Part shown: one piece after another, positions 43,962-55,937 of the stretch
Layout: the number at the start of each line of letters is the position of its first letter
How positions within the stretch are numbered: position 1 is the first letter of the stretch
Source: Bolinopsis microptera
Lineage: Eukaryota > Ctenophora > Tentaculata > Lobata > Bolinopsidae
Assembly: GCF_026151205.1 (NCBI RefSeq)
Contig: NC_087079.1
Coordinates: 9,104,635-9,168,634, forward strand
DNA: 64,000 bases
Direction: 5' to 3'
Position numbers and translations under genes: made by a program
The notes under the pieces: generated by a model
What the model was told of the DNA's origin: nothing
The model's input: only the letters and a program-made list of their open reading frames with translations
Databases searched by the model: none

Positions 43962-44507
43962 TTACAGCTGTTCTGCATAACTGAGCGGTGACTCACAATG
44001 TTACAGCTGTTCTGCATAACTGAGCGGTGACTCACAATGTTACAGCTGTTCTGCATAACTGAGCGGTGACTCACAATGTTACAGCTGTTCTGCATAACTG
44101 AGCGGTGACTCACAATGTTACAGCTGTTCAGCATAACTGAGAGGTGACTCACAATGTTACAGCTGTTCTGCATAACTGAGCGGTGACTCACAATGTTACA
44201 GCTGTTCTGCATAACTGAGCGGTGACTCACAATGTTACAGCTGTTCAGCATAACTGAGAGGTGACTCACAATGTTACAGCTGTTCTGCATAACTGAGAGG
44301 TGACTCACAATGTTACAGCTGTTCTGCATAACTGAGCGGTGACTCACAATGTTACAGCTGTTCAGCATAACTGAGAGGTGACTCACAATGTTACAGCTGT
44401 TCTGCATAACTGAGAGGTGACTCACAATGTTACAGCTGTTCTGCATAACTGAGCGGTGACTCACAATGTTACAGCTGTTCTGCATAACTGAGAGGTGACT
44501 CACAATG
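43962..44507 (-). repeat. 39-bp minisatellite, exactly 14 copies, open on the minus strand
   Basis: 546 bp = 14 x 39. The unit begins TTACAGCTGTTCTGCATAAC. Three variants alternate (TCTGCAT...GAGCGG, TCTGCAT...GAGAGG and TCAGCAT...GAGAGG). Since 39 is divisible by three and no stop occurs, the minus strand is open throughout, with 13-residue repeats such as SHRSVMQNSCNIV. I regard coding as unproven: no signal peptide, splice context or family match. Confidence 0.95.
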
Positions 44508-44850
44508 GCCTAACTTTACCTCCCCTCGGTTAACACGTGCCACTGATTACCCAATCTGCTTGCAGCAGATGTACAGATCACTGTCGCGTGCAAAACTTGC
44601 GTCACCAAAGTTCCTTAAGATGAACCCTGGTAGAGTTCCTCCAGGATCTAAACTAATTTGCGGTTATTCGGCCCCATGCAGGTTAAATCGGCTTTTCTGA
44701 TCTGGGGTTAAGAAGATGTTATGCAGGATTTGTGGTTAGTCTCAGGTTTGCTTGAGTTTGGCCAGAACTCACCAGTAACGACTTTTTAGCATTCCACAGC
44801 GCTCCACATCACATTTGTTCAATGCTAGTTGCTAAGTTATTAATGTTGCT

Positions 44851-44900
44851 AACACATTTCTTTTGTGGAACTTTCTTAAAGTTCCACAGAGAAATGTGTT
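44851..44900. repeat. hairpin, 23-bp stem
   Basis: AACACATTTCTTTTGTGGAA and its near-perfect inverse form a stem around a short loop. Confidence 0.85.
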
Positions 44901-45284
44901 AACTGAAAGATAGACGGTAGACCTCATAGAGTATGTGGGGTGTGTGGTTGGACTGTTGATTTATTGGTCTCTACTCTCTATTGATATTATTGTTTAACTT
45001 TTTGAGCAGTGTCTTGTTATGGCTATTAGCCTTATAAGGCTATTAGAGGACTGTTACCGTAAAAGCCTGCTTTTAGCCAGTTAATAGCCGGTCAGCATTG
45101 TGATTTGTGCCTATTTGACTCTTAAAAATACAATGCTTATCCCAAGTTACATGGGTACTCACACTTTTCATACAATAAATCTTTAGTCATCATTCTCTGT
45201 AGCCTAAAAATGTACTCTACATTCCATGCAGCTCTTCCTTGGTAAACTCTGGGTCGATTGTCATGCTAATACCTCCACTATAGC

Positions 45285-45362
45285 AGATATGAGAGGAAGC
45301 ACTTGTAAAGCATTCTAATAACGTTGTTATTACAGTGCTTTACAATTGCTTCCTCTCATATT
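45285..45362. repeat. inverted repeat, ~37-bp arms
   Basis: ATATGAGAGGAAGCACTTGT and onward is followed at once by its inverse with a few mismatches. MITE-like fold-back sequence. Confidence 0.85.
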
Positions 45363-45518
45363 AGTAAATAACTTTATTTTTAAACAATTATGAAGTTTCG
45401 TGCCATTTTTAGTGAATTGAAAGCCCTTTCTTACTTATAGTTTTTAAAATAAATTTATCTTTAACTCTGTTTTTATATCGAAAGATTCTGTCACCGGTGT
45501 CTTGTTCGGAGCCTCACA

Positions 45519-45697
45519 ATAGAAATTAAGCTGTTTTACATTTTATCTCATTTGATACCAACATTCTGCTCCTTCTCTTGGTGTTTATTCTATTCATTAG
45601 AATAGAATAAACACAATAGAAATTAAGCTGTTTTACATTTTATCTCATTCGATACCAACATTCTGCTCCTTCTCTTGGTGTTTATTCTATTCATTAA
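45519..45697 (+). repeat. direct ~85-bp duplication
   Basis: Two copies starting CAATAGAAATTAAGCTG and ending TTTATTCTATTCATTA, separated by a short inverse of the last bases (GAATAGAATAAACAC). Confidence 0.9.
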
Positions 45698-46185
45698 TAA
45701 ACCTATCAAACTTACCAGCAAAGTTGTACACCCCTTCTTGTTAGCATTCTTAATAAAAGTGCAGCCTATAACAGCTATCAGATATTTGCACTACTTACAA
45801 AGCACCAGACTCCCGCATATTTGTGAACTAACATTAAACATTTCCTTTTTAGTTTTTTCATTATATTTAAAGATATAAGATGCGACCTGCCGAAACCAAT
45901 CGTGCTCGTCAGAATCGTCCCCTCAGCTGTTCCTTAACTTGGCTATTTCGACAGCAATTTGAGATACACGTACTAAGTGTTGGGACTTTTTTATTTCGTG
46001 CTGTAAGAAACTAAAAGCAGTTCATTTAATTAAATTAATCCTGCTGAGGAAGAGGGGTTCGAAGTTTTCCTAGTTTAATGAAAATTGGAAATTGAGCTCC
46101 AGTCCTACTTTTTCTTAAGTAACTGTAAGCTTTACCAGGCTCCTTACTCCTACTTTCTTTTAATTGAAATATTGATCTCAGGGAC

Positions 46186-49100
46186 ATGGGTACTGATACG
46201 AAGACAGACACGGATGTCTTGACGCCCGCGCAAAGGGGGCCCAAAACCATTCTCCAGAATATTTGGTCCAAAGTATGGAATAATCTGCTTTTCACGCTGA
46301 CCCTGGTTGCTGTGGTTTTGGGATTGATTTTAGGTAGGGTTATGCGTAACTAGCTTCATATAAATAACAAGTATCGATTACTTTTCCTCAGAAAATGACT
46401 GCTGGAAACCAAAAATAACTCAATCTTTGAAGCCGAATTATCAGAAACAAATGACACAATGTGTGATAGTCACACTATTTATCAGATGATAATCACACTA
46501 TTTATCAGGTGTGATTGTACAACAGACAGTGACCCCCTACTCTACTGACTTGGTTGTAGTTCTTCTCAAATTTCCTGGAGAACTGCTCCTCAGGATGTTG
46601 AAATGTGTTATCCTTCCACTGGTTGTCGCTAGTGTGATCACCGGACTCGGGGCTATTAACGCTAAATCTTGTGGTTAGTTTTTCTTTGGTTTTAAATTAA
46701 TAAACTTATACTTACTGGTGGGAATGTAAGCCATATTTTTCTAAAGTTTTGAATTTGGTCGCTACAATTTTCATGGCTTCATGGCGACTGGTAGAATCAT
46801 TCTAGAACGCTCTAAACATTGAACTCAATTTTTAACAAACTAACATGAAGTCAAAAAACATAAGAATGATATACAATAATCTGAGCACATTTACAGGTAA
46901 GATAGGGGGAGTGGCAGTGACCTACTATCTAACCACAACGGTAATGGCATCTATCCTCGGACTCTGCCTCGTCTCCATCATCAAACCGGGATCTGGAAAT
47001 CAGGAGGACTTCATTGCAAAAGACGGTTAGTTAGTTTGTTGTCCGGGTCCGTCTTAATTTACAATAAAGTAAGTTGGTAAATTATTACATATTTTATTGA
47101 ATATACTGCAAAGTTACAACACTTTTTTAGTGATTCTAAAGGTTTGCACATATTTTCTAAAACAATATGCGGGGATACTTGTAGGCGGCAAGGAAACCTT
47201 TCCTCGTATATTTAAACCAACGAAATCTAAATATTGCTGGACCCTAAGACCCGCCCTCTAAAATGTTATCATGCTCATTGCTCAGTGACCCTGAACCAGA
47301 ATACAAACACCCTGGACACAATGATGGACCTGCTCCGAGGAGCCTTCCCAGACAACATTGTGCAGGCCACCTTCGGCAAACATGCTACTGAGCTGACTAA
47401 CGTGACCCGAGAGGATGGGTCCTCTTATCTCAACCGGAGTTTAGAGGTGATTTTAAAAACAATCGTGGTCCATAACTGTGCCAGCGGTTCATCGTGATAG
47501 TGTTAATATTAAAGTGTATATTTGTATAAAGGAAGTAAATTTTTCGGATTTTGATTTTCTTCGATACTTAGATTTTATGATCCTTTTTGAGATTTTGCTT
47601 TTGAACCAATAATCTAACGTCTTATGTTTTCAGTTCAAGTCCGGAATGAACATGATAGGAGTTATAGTATTCTCCATTGTGATCGGAGTGATAATGTCAT
47701 TACATCCAAAGGAAGCAGCTCCGCTCATGAAGGTGGACTGGTTTATCATTATCAGTTAATTAATTAGTTTATTCAATGATGAATTAATAAGTTAATTAGT
47801 TCAAACGATCGCCTACATTTCAGCGAACTTGCCATTTTTACGTCTTGATAATCACCTGCTAATCACCTGGTAATCACCTGTTAATAACAAGATAATCACC
47901 TGTTAATAACAAGATAATCACCTGGTAATCACCTGGCAATCACCTGTTAATAACAGTATAATCACCTGCTAATTGCCCAGGTGATCCAGGCTGTGAATGA
48001 CGTCACTATGAGATTGGTCACACTTATACTGTGGTATTCTCCTATCGGTATCTTCTTCCTTATCGCTGGCCAGTTTGCAGGGGTAAGTCTATCTTGTTAC
48101 CACTTTTTAAACTCAGTCATAATTATTAATTTTCAAATTTTCCCGGAATTAGTAATTACTCATTTTACATTAGTAGAGTAGTAGGCCGCAAATACAAAGC
48201 ATTGAATCACTTGTGACTACCATTTGGATTTTTATATTCAGATTGAACCTTTATAACATTACACTGGTGGTCAGGTTGAGAACTTTGGCGAGATGATGGC
48301 TCAGCTCGGTATGTACATGGTAACTGTGCTCGGTGGTATTGCTATCCACTTCTTCATTGTCCTACCTGGTATCTTCTATGCTTTTACACGAAGAAATCCT
48401 GTTCAGTATTACCTCAACATGTTGCCTGGTTAGTTCACTGTTCTGACAGTTAGTTCAACAAATCAGAACTCTCCATCTTACTAACTGAAAATTGTGGGAA
48501 AAAATGTTTTTTTTAATGCTTTTTTACTCAGTTAATCCCAAAATTGTCCTCTAAAAAGTGCTTAGTGTGTATTCCCGAGTATATGTTTCTGACACTGACT
48601 TGTCCGTCACAGCGATTGCGACTGCATTTGGTACAGATTCCAGCAGCGCCACCATGCCAGTAACCCTGAAGTGCGTGGAAGAGAACAACAACATTGACAA
48701 GCGGATCTCCCGTTTCGTCATCCCGGTCGGAGCTACAATCAACATGGACGGTACTGCTCTTTACGAGGCGGTAAGTGTTAGACGGAGCTGCTGTCTCGCT
48801 GTAAACGGAAGAGTTGACATAATCCAGTCAGAATTAATATTATTAATCAACTTCAAGCAATGCAGCGAATATAAATGTCACTATTAAGCAAAAGGTGACA
48901 GCACTTTAATCAAATCTTGTTTAACAAGTCCTAAAGGCGACTGAACTTGTCAACCATGCTTCCTAACTTAAATCCCCCCTCCTTTAAAGCTTTACTCTGT
49001 CAGGTCGCCTGTTTGTTCATCGCCCAAGTAAAAGGAGTGCCACTGAACTTTGGTCAAGTCATAGTGACTGGACTGACAGCGACTCTAGCTGCAGTGGGAG

Positions 49101-49636
49101 CTGCTGGTATACCCTCTGCTGGCCTTGTTACCATGGTCATGGTGCTCAATGCTGTCAATTTGCCCACCGACATGATATCCGTCCTGCTCACTGTCGACTG
49201 GTAAGTTTTCTGTAATAACCATTGAGGTGTGTTAGTATCTGACGTCTCTTCTGATAGGTCAAATGGAAAATATGGAATCAATTTATCAGTAAAGGAATAA
49301 CATTGTAATTTCATGACAACTTAGTTACATGAAATAAAGTCAACTCAATTCTAAATAAAGTCAGCTCAATTCTAAATAAGGTTGACTCAATTCTAAATAG
49401 AGTCAACTCAATTTTAAATAAGGTTGACTCAATACTACTACTGTCCCAGGTTCCTGGACAGATTCAGGACGATAACAAACGTGATGGGTGACGCACTGGG
49501 CTGTGCAATAGTACAGCACTTGTGCGCTGAGGAACTAGCCGAGATGGACAGGGAGAAGGAACTTCAGGAGGAGGGAGGGGCAGAGAACCTGATCCACTCC
49601 AGGAAGGGAGACATCGAGATGGGGTCTTCACTGTGA
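46186..49636 (+). CDS. excitatory amino acid (glutamate/aspartate) transporter, SLC1 family, ten exons
   Basis: Exons 46186-46333, 46509-46673, 46897-47025, 47286-47446, 47634-47732, 47981-48082, 48275-48428, 48613-48770, 49004-49200 and 49450-49636 splice to 1500 nt, 499 aa. Family marks: [19 protein letters not shown] in TM2; two N-glycosylation sequons (Asn186, Asn197) in the TM3-TM4 loop; the HP1 serine motif at 326-333; NMDGT at 363-367; AAGIPSAG in HP2 at 405-412; [12 protein letters not shown] at 441-452. Arg444 matches the EAAC1 arginine that binds the acidic side chain, so the substrate is probably glutamate or aspartate, taken up with Na+ at the plasma membrane. HP1 reads TDSSSAT, with Asp328 where EAATs have Ser. 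The C-terminus, MGSSL, fits a class I PDZ ligand. A TCTCAG acceptor just before the ATG implies a 5' non-coding exon. Confidence 0.96.
47850..47970 (+). repeat. intronic minisatellite of AATCACCTG units
   Basis: Roughly ten imperfect copies of a 12-18-bp unit (TAATCACCTG, TTAATAACAAG) fill the 3' part of the intron before transporter exon 6. Confidence 0.85.
49336..49440 (+). repeat. intronic 23-bp tandem repeat
   Basis: Five imperfect copies of AAAGTCAACTCAATTCTAAA-like units occupy the last intron of the transporter gene, immediately before exon 10. Confidence 0.9.
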
Positions 49637-49881
49637 TTACTTTGCGATATTTAGGTTTTCCTGGACTGATAGGCTCCCCTCGCGTTATTACTTCTTTCGG
49701 GCAACTTCTCAGATGTAGTTCCGAAATGTTTTCAGCCTTCTCACGGCCCCCGGCCCCCGCTGAAATTTTGTCTGCCCTTAAAAAAGTTATTATGACCAAT
49801 GATAATTCGTGTCTCTAACAGTTGATTAGAGGGCTGAAAATTCGGTCGAAAAGACGTGATTACCATATACCACTCTTGTCC

Positions 49882-49887
49882 AATAAA
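49882..49887 (+). terminator. polyadenylation signal of the transporter gene
   Basis: AATAAA about 246 bases after the stop codon; the only one in the nearby 3' flank. Confidence 0.5.
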
Positions 49888-49903
49888 ATTCGTGTGAGTT
49901 TAA

Positions 49904-49925
49904 TTAACGGGTGAATCACCCGTAC
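49904..49925. repeat. fragment resembling the end of the 93-bp hairpin element
   Basis: TTAACGGGTGAATCACCCGT joins two opposed copies of the element's TTAACGGGTGAT terminus. Confidence 0.5.
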
Positions 49926-50557
49926 AATATTAATTTGAAATGCATCGAAGCAACTCGGCGCTCGAGTAGGTTATAAACTTATAGTTATAAGAGTTTACTT
50001 ATATGTCATAATTGAAGCTAGAGAAATAATATTTAAATCTTGTGATATATACAGCAGGTACGGTAGTAGTAGTAAACCCGCAATGGGGTGGCTTGAGCCG
50101 CCTCAATAGGATATTAGTATTACATAAATTTATATTATTATTTATGATAATAATTTATTCAAACAATATCAATAAATATTATGATGGATCGTTCACTATC
50201 TTAAAATATACATATAAAATCAGTCTATACTATAAAATAATCAAGAATCTATAGTATAGTACGGCACCATGGTTTGTCGGGCACGTGGTCACCGAGTGGC
50301 GTAGGACATGAGGTACAGTCAGTTGATAGATTAGTATAACGTGACCAATTTTAGCCAGCGAGAAGGACTGATTTGATTAGATCCACAGCTCACAATTCAC
50401 ATCTTTTTAGTTTGAGAGAACAGCAAGCTTCCTTTTTGAACGCAAGCTTCTTCTTCGACATTGATATTTATGAAATATAGTATTCCATAAGTATCAATAA
50501 CCTAATTTAGTTTTGGAAAATATTCCCAAGACTTGTCTTTAACCGGACCATCAGCAC

Positions 50558-50600
50558 ATTATAGAACTTCTGACTCGTTGGGTCAGGAGTTCTATAACTT
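50558..50600. repeat. hairpin with ATAGAACTTCTGAC stem
   Basis: ATAGAACTTCTGAC and GTCAGGAGTTCTAT pair around a 7-base loop; outer ACCATCA/TGATGGT also pair. Confidence 0.75.
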
Positions 50601-52390
50601 CCCCTCTATTGATGGTACGACCTACCATTAATCGACCGATGAAGACACTTATATGTCTAATAGTTCGGAAAAACTGTTAGTTTACATTTTTAGTTATACT
50701 AGTGTGTATCTTTATTTCATAACATATCTTATTATTACTCCATTACTTGATTTTAATTGATTTTAATATACATGATACATTTATTGAAAACATAAGAAGT
50801 TAGAGCTATAAATTAATCTGCGATATTGAATGGCATCTTGATTCCGATAGTCCTCCTCCGCTCACTCAATATCTACATCGACTATATCGGCAAATTTGTA
50901 CGAAGATACAAATTAAACTGCAATTCTGTTAGCATAATTAAGCTTTCTCAATGTCAGCGTCCGTTTATTACTTATACCCGTGCAATTCTCCTATTGCTCG
51001 CATACTCGTATATATTACATACTATAAGATTTACACAATATTCTAATATTATTCGCACATATTCTCCCATTGTTAAGCAGACACCATGGTTAGGAGCAGT
51101 CTTTAATATAATTATACCGAACATGTGCTTTTAGAACACGGCCACAAATCCAATAAGCTAACAGATCTAACTTTTGATTATTACCATAATTTTGGGTTTA
51201 TGACTCCCGTACATTTCATTTTATAGATGTGGTTACTCTACATTTTTATTGCTATCGATAAATTTTAAGATTTACTTAAAGTTATTACTTTCTTTGAATT
51301 TAATGTTGTTTACATTGACATTTTGATTTACACTTTACAGTCTGACTTGTTAATGCTATTAATATTGATCGTACCAACAACCTTGTTCGACATATACCTA
51401 TGCAGTATTTGTGTACAACTACAATAAATTATTCGTGAAACAGAAATACAAGCAATGTTTTAAACAAACATTGGTTAATCGAACATGTTTGTGAATGATA
51501 TTCGAGGCATCAACAATCAAGGTTAGTGGGTTTATGTCTGTGTATTGATGTGAACGCATATAGTATTAGCTAAATACACAGTTAAAGTTTCCAACATTTT
51601 AAAGGCTGAATCATAAATGTAAACAGAGCCGTAGCTACCAAAAAACGAATTTGAACCCAAATTTTTAGTTTACTTATAACCATTTAAATTTAAACTTATT
51701 TCATCAAACTATTTTACATAATGGGTGCATTTTATGAATAAAATTAAAAAGTGAGTGAAAATCCGAAACACTGCAGCATTTATCCTCACGCTTCATCAGC
51801 TATATAGTTATACTATATACGGTAGTAGTACGTTTTTGCGTATAATGAATTATTCGTGAAAAAGAAATACAAGCAATGCAATGTTGATAATGATACACAC
51901 TTTAATCAATATCTCAAAATTAAACCCTAACTCTAACGAGAAATTAGACCAACTTCCTTATATGGTCATATCATGATTCGTGTGATCGAGAGTCAAGACT
52001 GTCTTTCGCCAATATCTGAATCTCGCCAAGGTGATTCAGAATCAGCGTTCGAAAATACAGGGATTTAGGTTGGTTTCATTTTGGAAATCAAGTACAACGT
52101 GATTTAATTTTAGCACGCTCGTTCTGAATACATTGCAAAATATTTAACGATAATCTCGATTATTATATGGATTAATTCGATTTGTGAAGTTTGAAAAAAT
52201 TAATTGCTGTGCACGCAATTTTGAATTTGGGGATCGTTCTTTTTGTGGTCGGGAGATATGATATTAATAAACTGCGTCAAAAATTAAATATTTTTATTTA
52301 ACGGTCGTTGTTAATTTCAAAATCATCATACTAAAATAATAACATTGTAACTGTAAGCATTATTTGTCTCCCGTCATGTGACCTTAGGCT
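50601..52390. other. no gene recognised
   Basis: AT-rich. A ~37-bp phrase, ATTATTCGTGAAA then GAAATACAAGCAATG, occurs twice (about 51427 and 51848). Nothing else stands out. Confidence 0.4.
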
Positions 52391-53244
52391 TAACTATCGG
52401 GCTAGGCAGCGTCTGGCATGGCGAGGTATTACTATTCCTATTATTATAACCGTATTAAATCAAAACCTTTTTAGGATCACCACATCTTCGACAACTTTGC
52501 AACACACAGTAACTTAACTTTAAGTCCAGAATTTTATGGACCTTTACTGATAGTTGAAATTCGACATATGACGTCATCTAGCGTCATCTAGCGTCATCTA
52601 GCGTGAAATATCGCCAGATGATGATAGATGACGCTAGATGACGCTAGATGACGCTAGATGACGCCAATTAGCGACATTGTCGCTAAGTGCACGGCACCTT
52701 TCGAATGTCGCTATCTAGCGCTATCTAGCGCTATCTAGCGCTATCTAGCGCTATATGACGCTATATGACGCTAGATGACGCTAGATGACGCTAGATGACG
52801 CTAGATGACGCTAAGCACGCAGCACTGACGCCAGGCGACAGATAGCGCTATTTTCATAAAATTTCCGCCCTTTTTTTTGCGACATCTAGCGGTATCTAGC
52901 GCTATCTAACGCTATATGTCGCAACGACATCTGACGCAGCGCTATCTAGCGCTATCTAGCGCTATCTGGCGCTATCTAACGGAGAATGTCGGTTTGTGAC
53001 AGTTTACGCTAGATAGCGCTAGATAGCGCTAGATAGCGCTAGATATCGCGGCGACAGCTAGCGCTAGATAGCGCTATCTAGCGTAAACTGACACAAACCG
53101 ACATTCTCCGCTAGATAACGCTTGTTAGCGCTAGATAGCGCTATCTAGCGGAGAATATCGGTTTGTGACAGTTAACGCTAGATAGCGCTAGATAGCGCTA
53201 TCTAGCGCTAAATATCGCGGCGACAGCTATAGCTATGGCTATAG

Positions 53245-53730
53245 TTGTTAAACGTTAAATATCTAACGTTGGTTATAAGTTTTATTTTTAACGTTGCAAA
53301 ACGTTTATTATTTGACGTCAGATCAAGGTTACCTTATTAACTATAAGCAGAGTTTAAAATTCAACTACATTTTAAAGTTGTATGTAGCCGTAGGTTACAT
53401 ATAAAACGTTGTTAAACGTTAAATATCTAACGTTGGCTATAGGTTTTATTTTTAACGTTTCAAAACGTTTATTATTTGACGTCAGACCAAGGTTACCTTA
53501 TTAACTATAGGCAGGGTTTAAAATTCAACTACATTTTAAAGTTGTATGTAGGTTACATATAAAACGTTGTTAAACGTTAAATATCTAACGTTGGTTATAG
53601 GTTTTATTTTTAACGTTGCAAAACGTTTATTATTTTACGTTAGATCAAGGTTACCTTATCAACTATAAGCAACGTTCAAAACTCAACTAAATTTTAACGT
53701 TGTATGTAGGTTACATATAAAAACTTTGCC
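53245..53730 (+). repeat. ~160-bp tandem repeat, three copies
   Basis: Units start near 53245, 53408 and 53567 with GTTGTTAAACGTTAAATATC. They are dense in AACGTT motifs; the second and third copies carry a few substitutions and a 6-base loss. Confidence 0.9.
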
Positions 53731-53784
53731 GGCTGGTATAGGCTTAGACTAATATTTTGAGAAAAAGCGGCGCGTGATAGTAAA

Positions 53785-53803
53785 TTACGAGTATCACCCG
53801 TTA
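53785..53803 (+). repeat. right-end fragment of the 93-bp hairpin element
   Basis: TTACGAGTATCACCCGTTA matches the last bases of the full element; the rest is absent. Confidence 0.6.
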
Positions 53804-54186
53804 ACGAGTGAGATTCGTCCAGTATATAACCTGTTTATGCTCTAACCATAGCCCTCTCGCTAGTAGTACGCTTAGACACATGGCTATGTGAAAGAAGATG
53901 ATGTAAAGATCTAAATGTTAAATTAGCATTTGCAAATTAATAGTATTGAAATCTCGCACAGCAAGTTATTAAAAGAATGTAATGAGAGTCGAGCCGAATT
54001 TAATGTTCAGTAATCACATATATCGTACCCACGAGTTTTCAGTTTACGAACTACGCGCAAGTGTAAAGTGCAAGCGCGAAAGCTTTAGTGCAATTTAGCT
54101 ACGAAAATACCAAAACCCTTAAAATGCGATGCATTCAGTATTTAGAATTAATATATTATAAATTTATAAGTTATGTCAATCCTCTT

Positions 54187-54290
54187 ACCTGGGGACCCAG
54201 GCTATTATGTACATGTTCATAAACATTAAGATTTGGCGAATAAAGATTTGGCGGAATGACAGGCTGAGCGCGGCCCACTGGCCCAGTAAT
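54187..54290. repeat. inverted copy of 56745-56862
   Basis: CCTGGGGACCCAGGCTATTA, GTTCATAAACAT, GGCGGAATGACA and CAGGCTGAGCGC recur in inverse order outside the right arm at 56745-56862, with indels. It links the core of the composite to its right flank. Confidence 0.75.
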
Positions 54291-54466
54291 AATCCTCGGA
54301 ATCGGAATTATTTTGGATAAATACTTTACACTTACAGCTTTGAGCTTCGAGTAATCTATTTGACGATGTTTGTTGTAGCGCGATGCACTACTGGGCCGCG
54401 CCGCGCAGCCAATAATATAATGCTTCTTGCAACCACTAGTGCTTTACTAAACATACTTGGTCAGTA

Positions 54467-54559
54467 TTGTAGGTTTACAACCTACCAGGACGCGCGCCGA
54501 GTTGGACTCGTCGACGGTCCAATATATGGAACAGATATTTTACGAGTATCACCCGTTAA
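54467..54559 (+). mobile_element. 93-bp GC-rich hairpin element, complete copy with 8-bp duplication
   Basis: Identical or nearly so to 10098-10190, again exactly 93 bp, from TTGTAGGTTTACAACC to ATCACCCGTTAA. GGTCAGTA flanks it on both sides (54459-54466 and 54560-54567). A 105-codon frame that crosses it (54360-54677) is not considered a gene. Confidence 0.85.
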
Positions 54560-55198
54560 GGTCAGTACGTTACTGTATGTACGAACTTTTAAAAGGTGTC
54601 GAACTGTACAAATTTTAAAAAGCTGTCGAGGAATTTTTACCGAATTTTTAAAAAAATTTTTGTTTTTTAATCAGTAATCACTTCAGTCCGAAAAAATTGT
54701 TATTTTTGTCCGGGAGGTTACATTTCAGATTTAAAATATTAACATGCATCCGCACGTCATCGTTTCCTGCCATTTTAACACAAATTTTTGCAATTAGCTT
54801 TTTATTATATATTTCGAAAATTTATGAGGCGAATTTTTCCCAAACTAATCCCGAACTGAAAAAACGTGCCGAACTGTACGAATTTTTTACGACTTTTGTA
54901 CGAACTGACCAACTATGTTACTAAATTGGCGATATGCACCATGACTGGGCCTCGCCGAGCTGTGAACATGAACAGTGAAGGATTGACATCGTGAATCAAC
55001 CGCAACGCGATGCGTTACTGTGAGTGTACGTCGCACCGCGCATCCAAAAATGCTTCTCGGTATCCAATAAATATAATGCTTTTCGGCGAAATGCACCACT
55101 GAGCTGTGAAAGATTGGCATCATGAATCAACGATGTTAGTAACTTGTATAAATTTCGTCGAAATAGTACGTGCCGCTTTCTTCCGATCCCGAAATGTT

Positions 55199-55494
55199 AA
55201 GGGTCGACGGTCGTTTACATATTAGTATTACGTAATCAGCTGAGGAGGTTGGGGTTTTCAAATGATTATTGATTACGCTAGTGTAATATTGACATAAATA
55301 TAATAGCTATGGTAAAACTGATTACGGGGTATGTGAACGACCCCTCATTGTTAGTAATCAGTTCCATACATAGCTATTAGTATTAAGCTATTAGTATTAT
55401 GTCACAATCACACTAGCGAGCGTAATAATTTGGAAAACCCCGGCCGGCGGCATCAGGCCCTTTATATAATTATAATATGTAAACGACCCCTTGA
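55199..55494. mobile_element. fold-back MITE, ~296 bp
   Basis: GGGTCG...TCGTTTACATATTA at the left is inverted as TAATATGTAAACGACCCC at the right. Inner segments also pair: GGGGTTTTC, ATTACGCTAGTG, AATAGCTATG. Arms are imperfect; no ORF. Confidence 0.75.
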
Positions 55495-55725
55495 TTAAGT
55501 GATATTTAATATTTTGTTCCACTCAGCCGAATATTTGATAAATCGAGTGTAATAGTTGGGTGACTTCGACGAGCCGCGCAAGCTTATAGTTATATCATTT
55601 GCATTCTCACTTAAAATTAAATTATAATTAATTTTCATACACAGTAAAAATTAATTTTCATATAAAATAAAAATAACAAAAAAGATTGGGTGGGAAAAGA
55701 CAGGCTGCGCTTACGGTCCCAGTAA

Positions 55726-55937
<212 letters not shown>

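Noticed and set aside
44568-44699. Short frame MYRSLSRAKLASPKF after a TTGCAG
   Set aside because: The phase does not join the candidate exon at 43656-43721 and nothing else supports it.
54360-54677. 105-codon plus-strand ORF in the TAGCGC composite
   Set aside because: It runs straight through the complete 93-bp hairpin element and its target duplication, so the frame is a by-product of the insertion.
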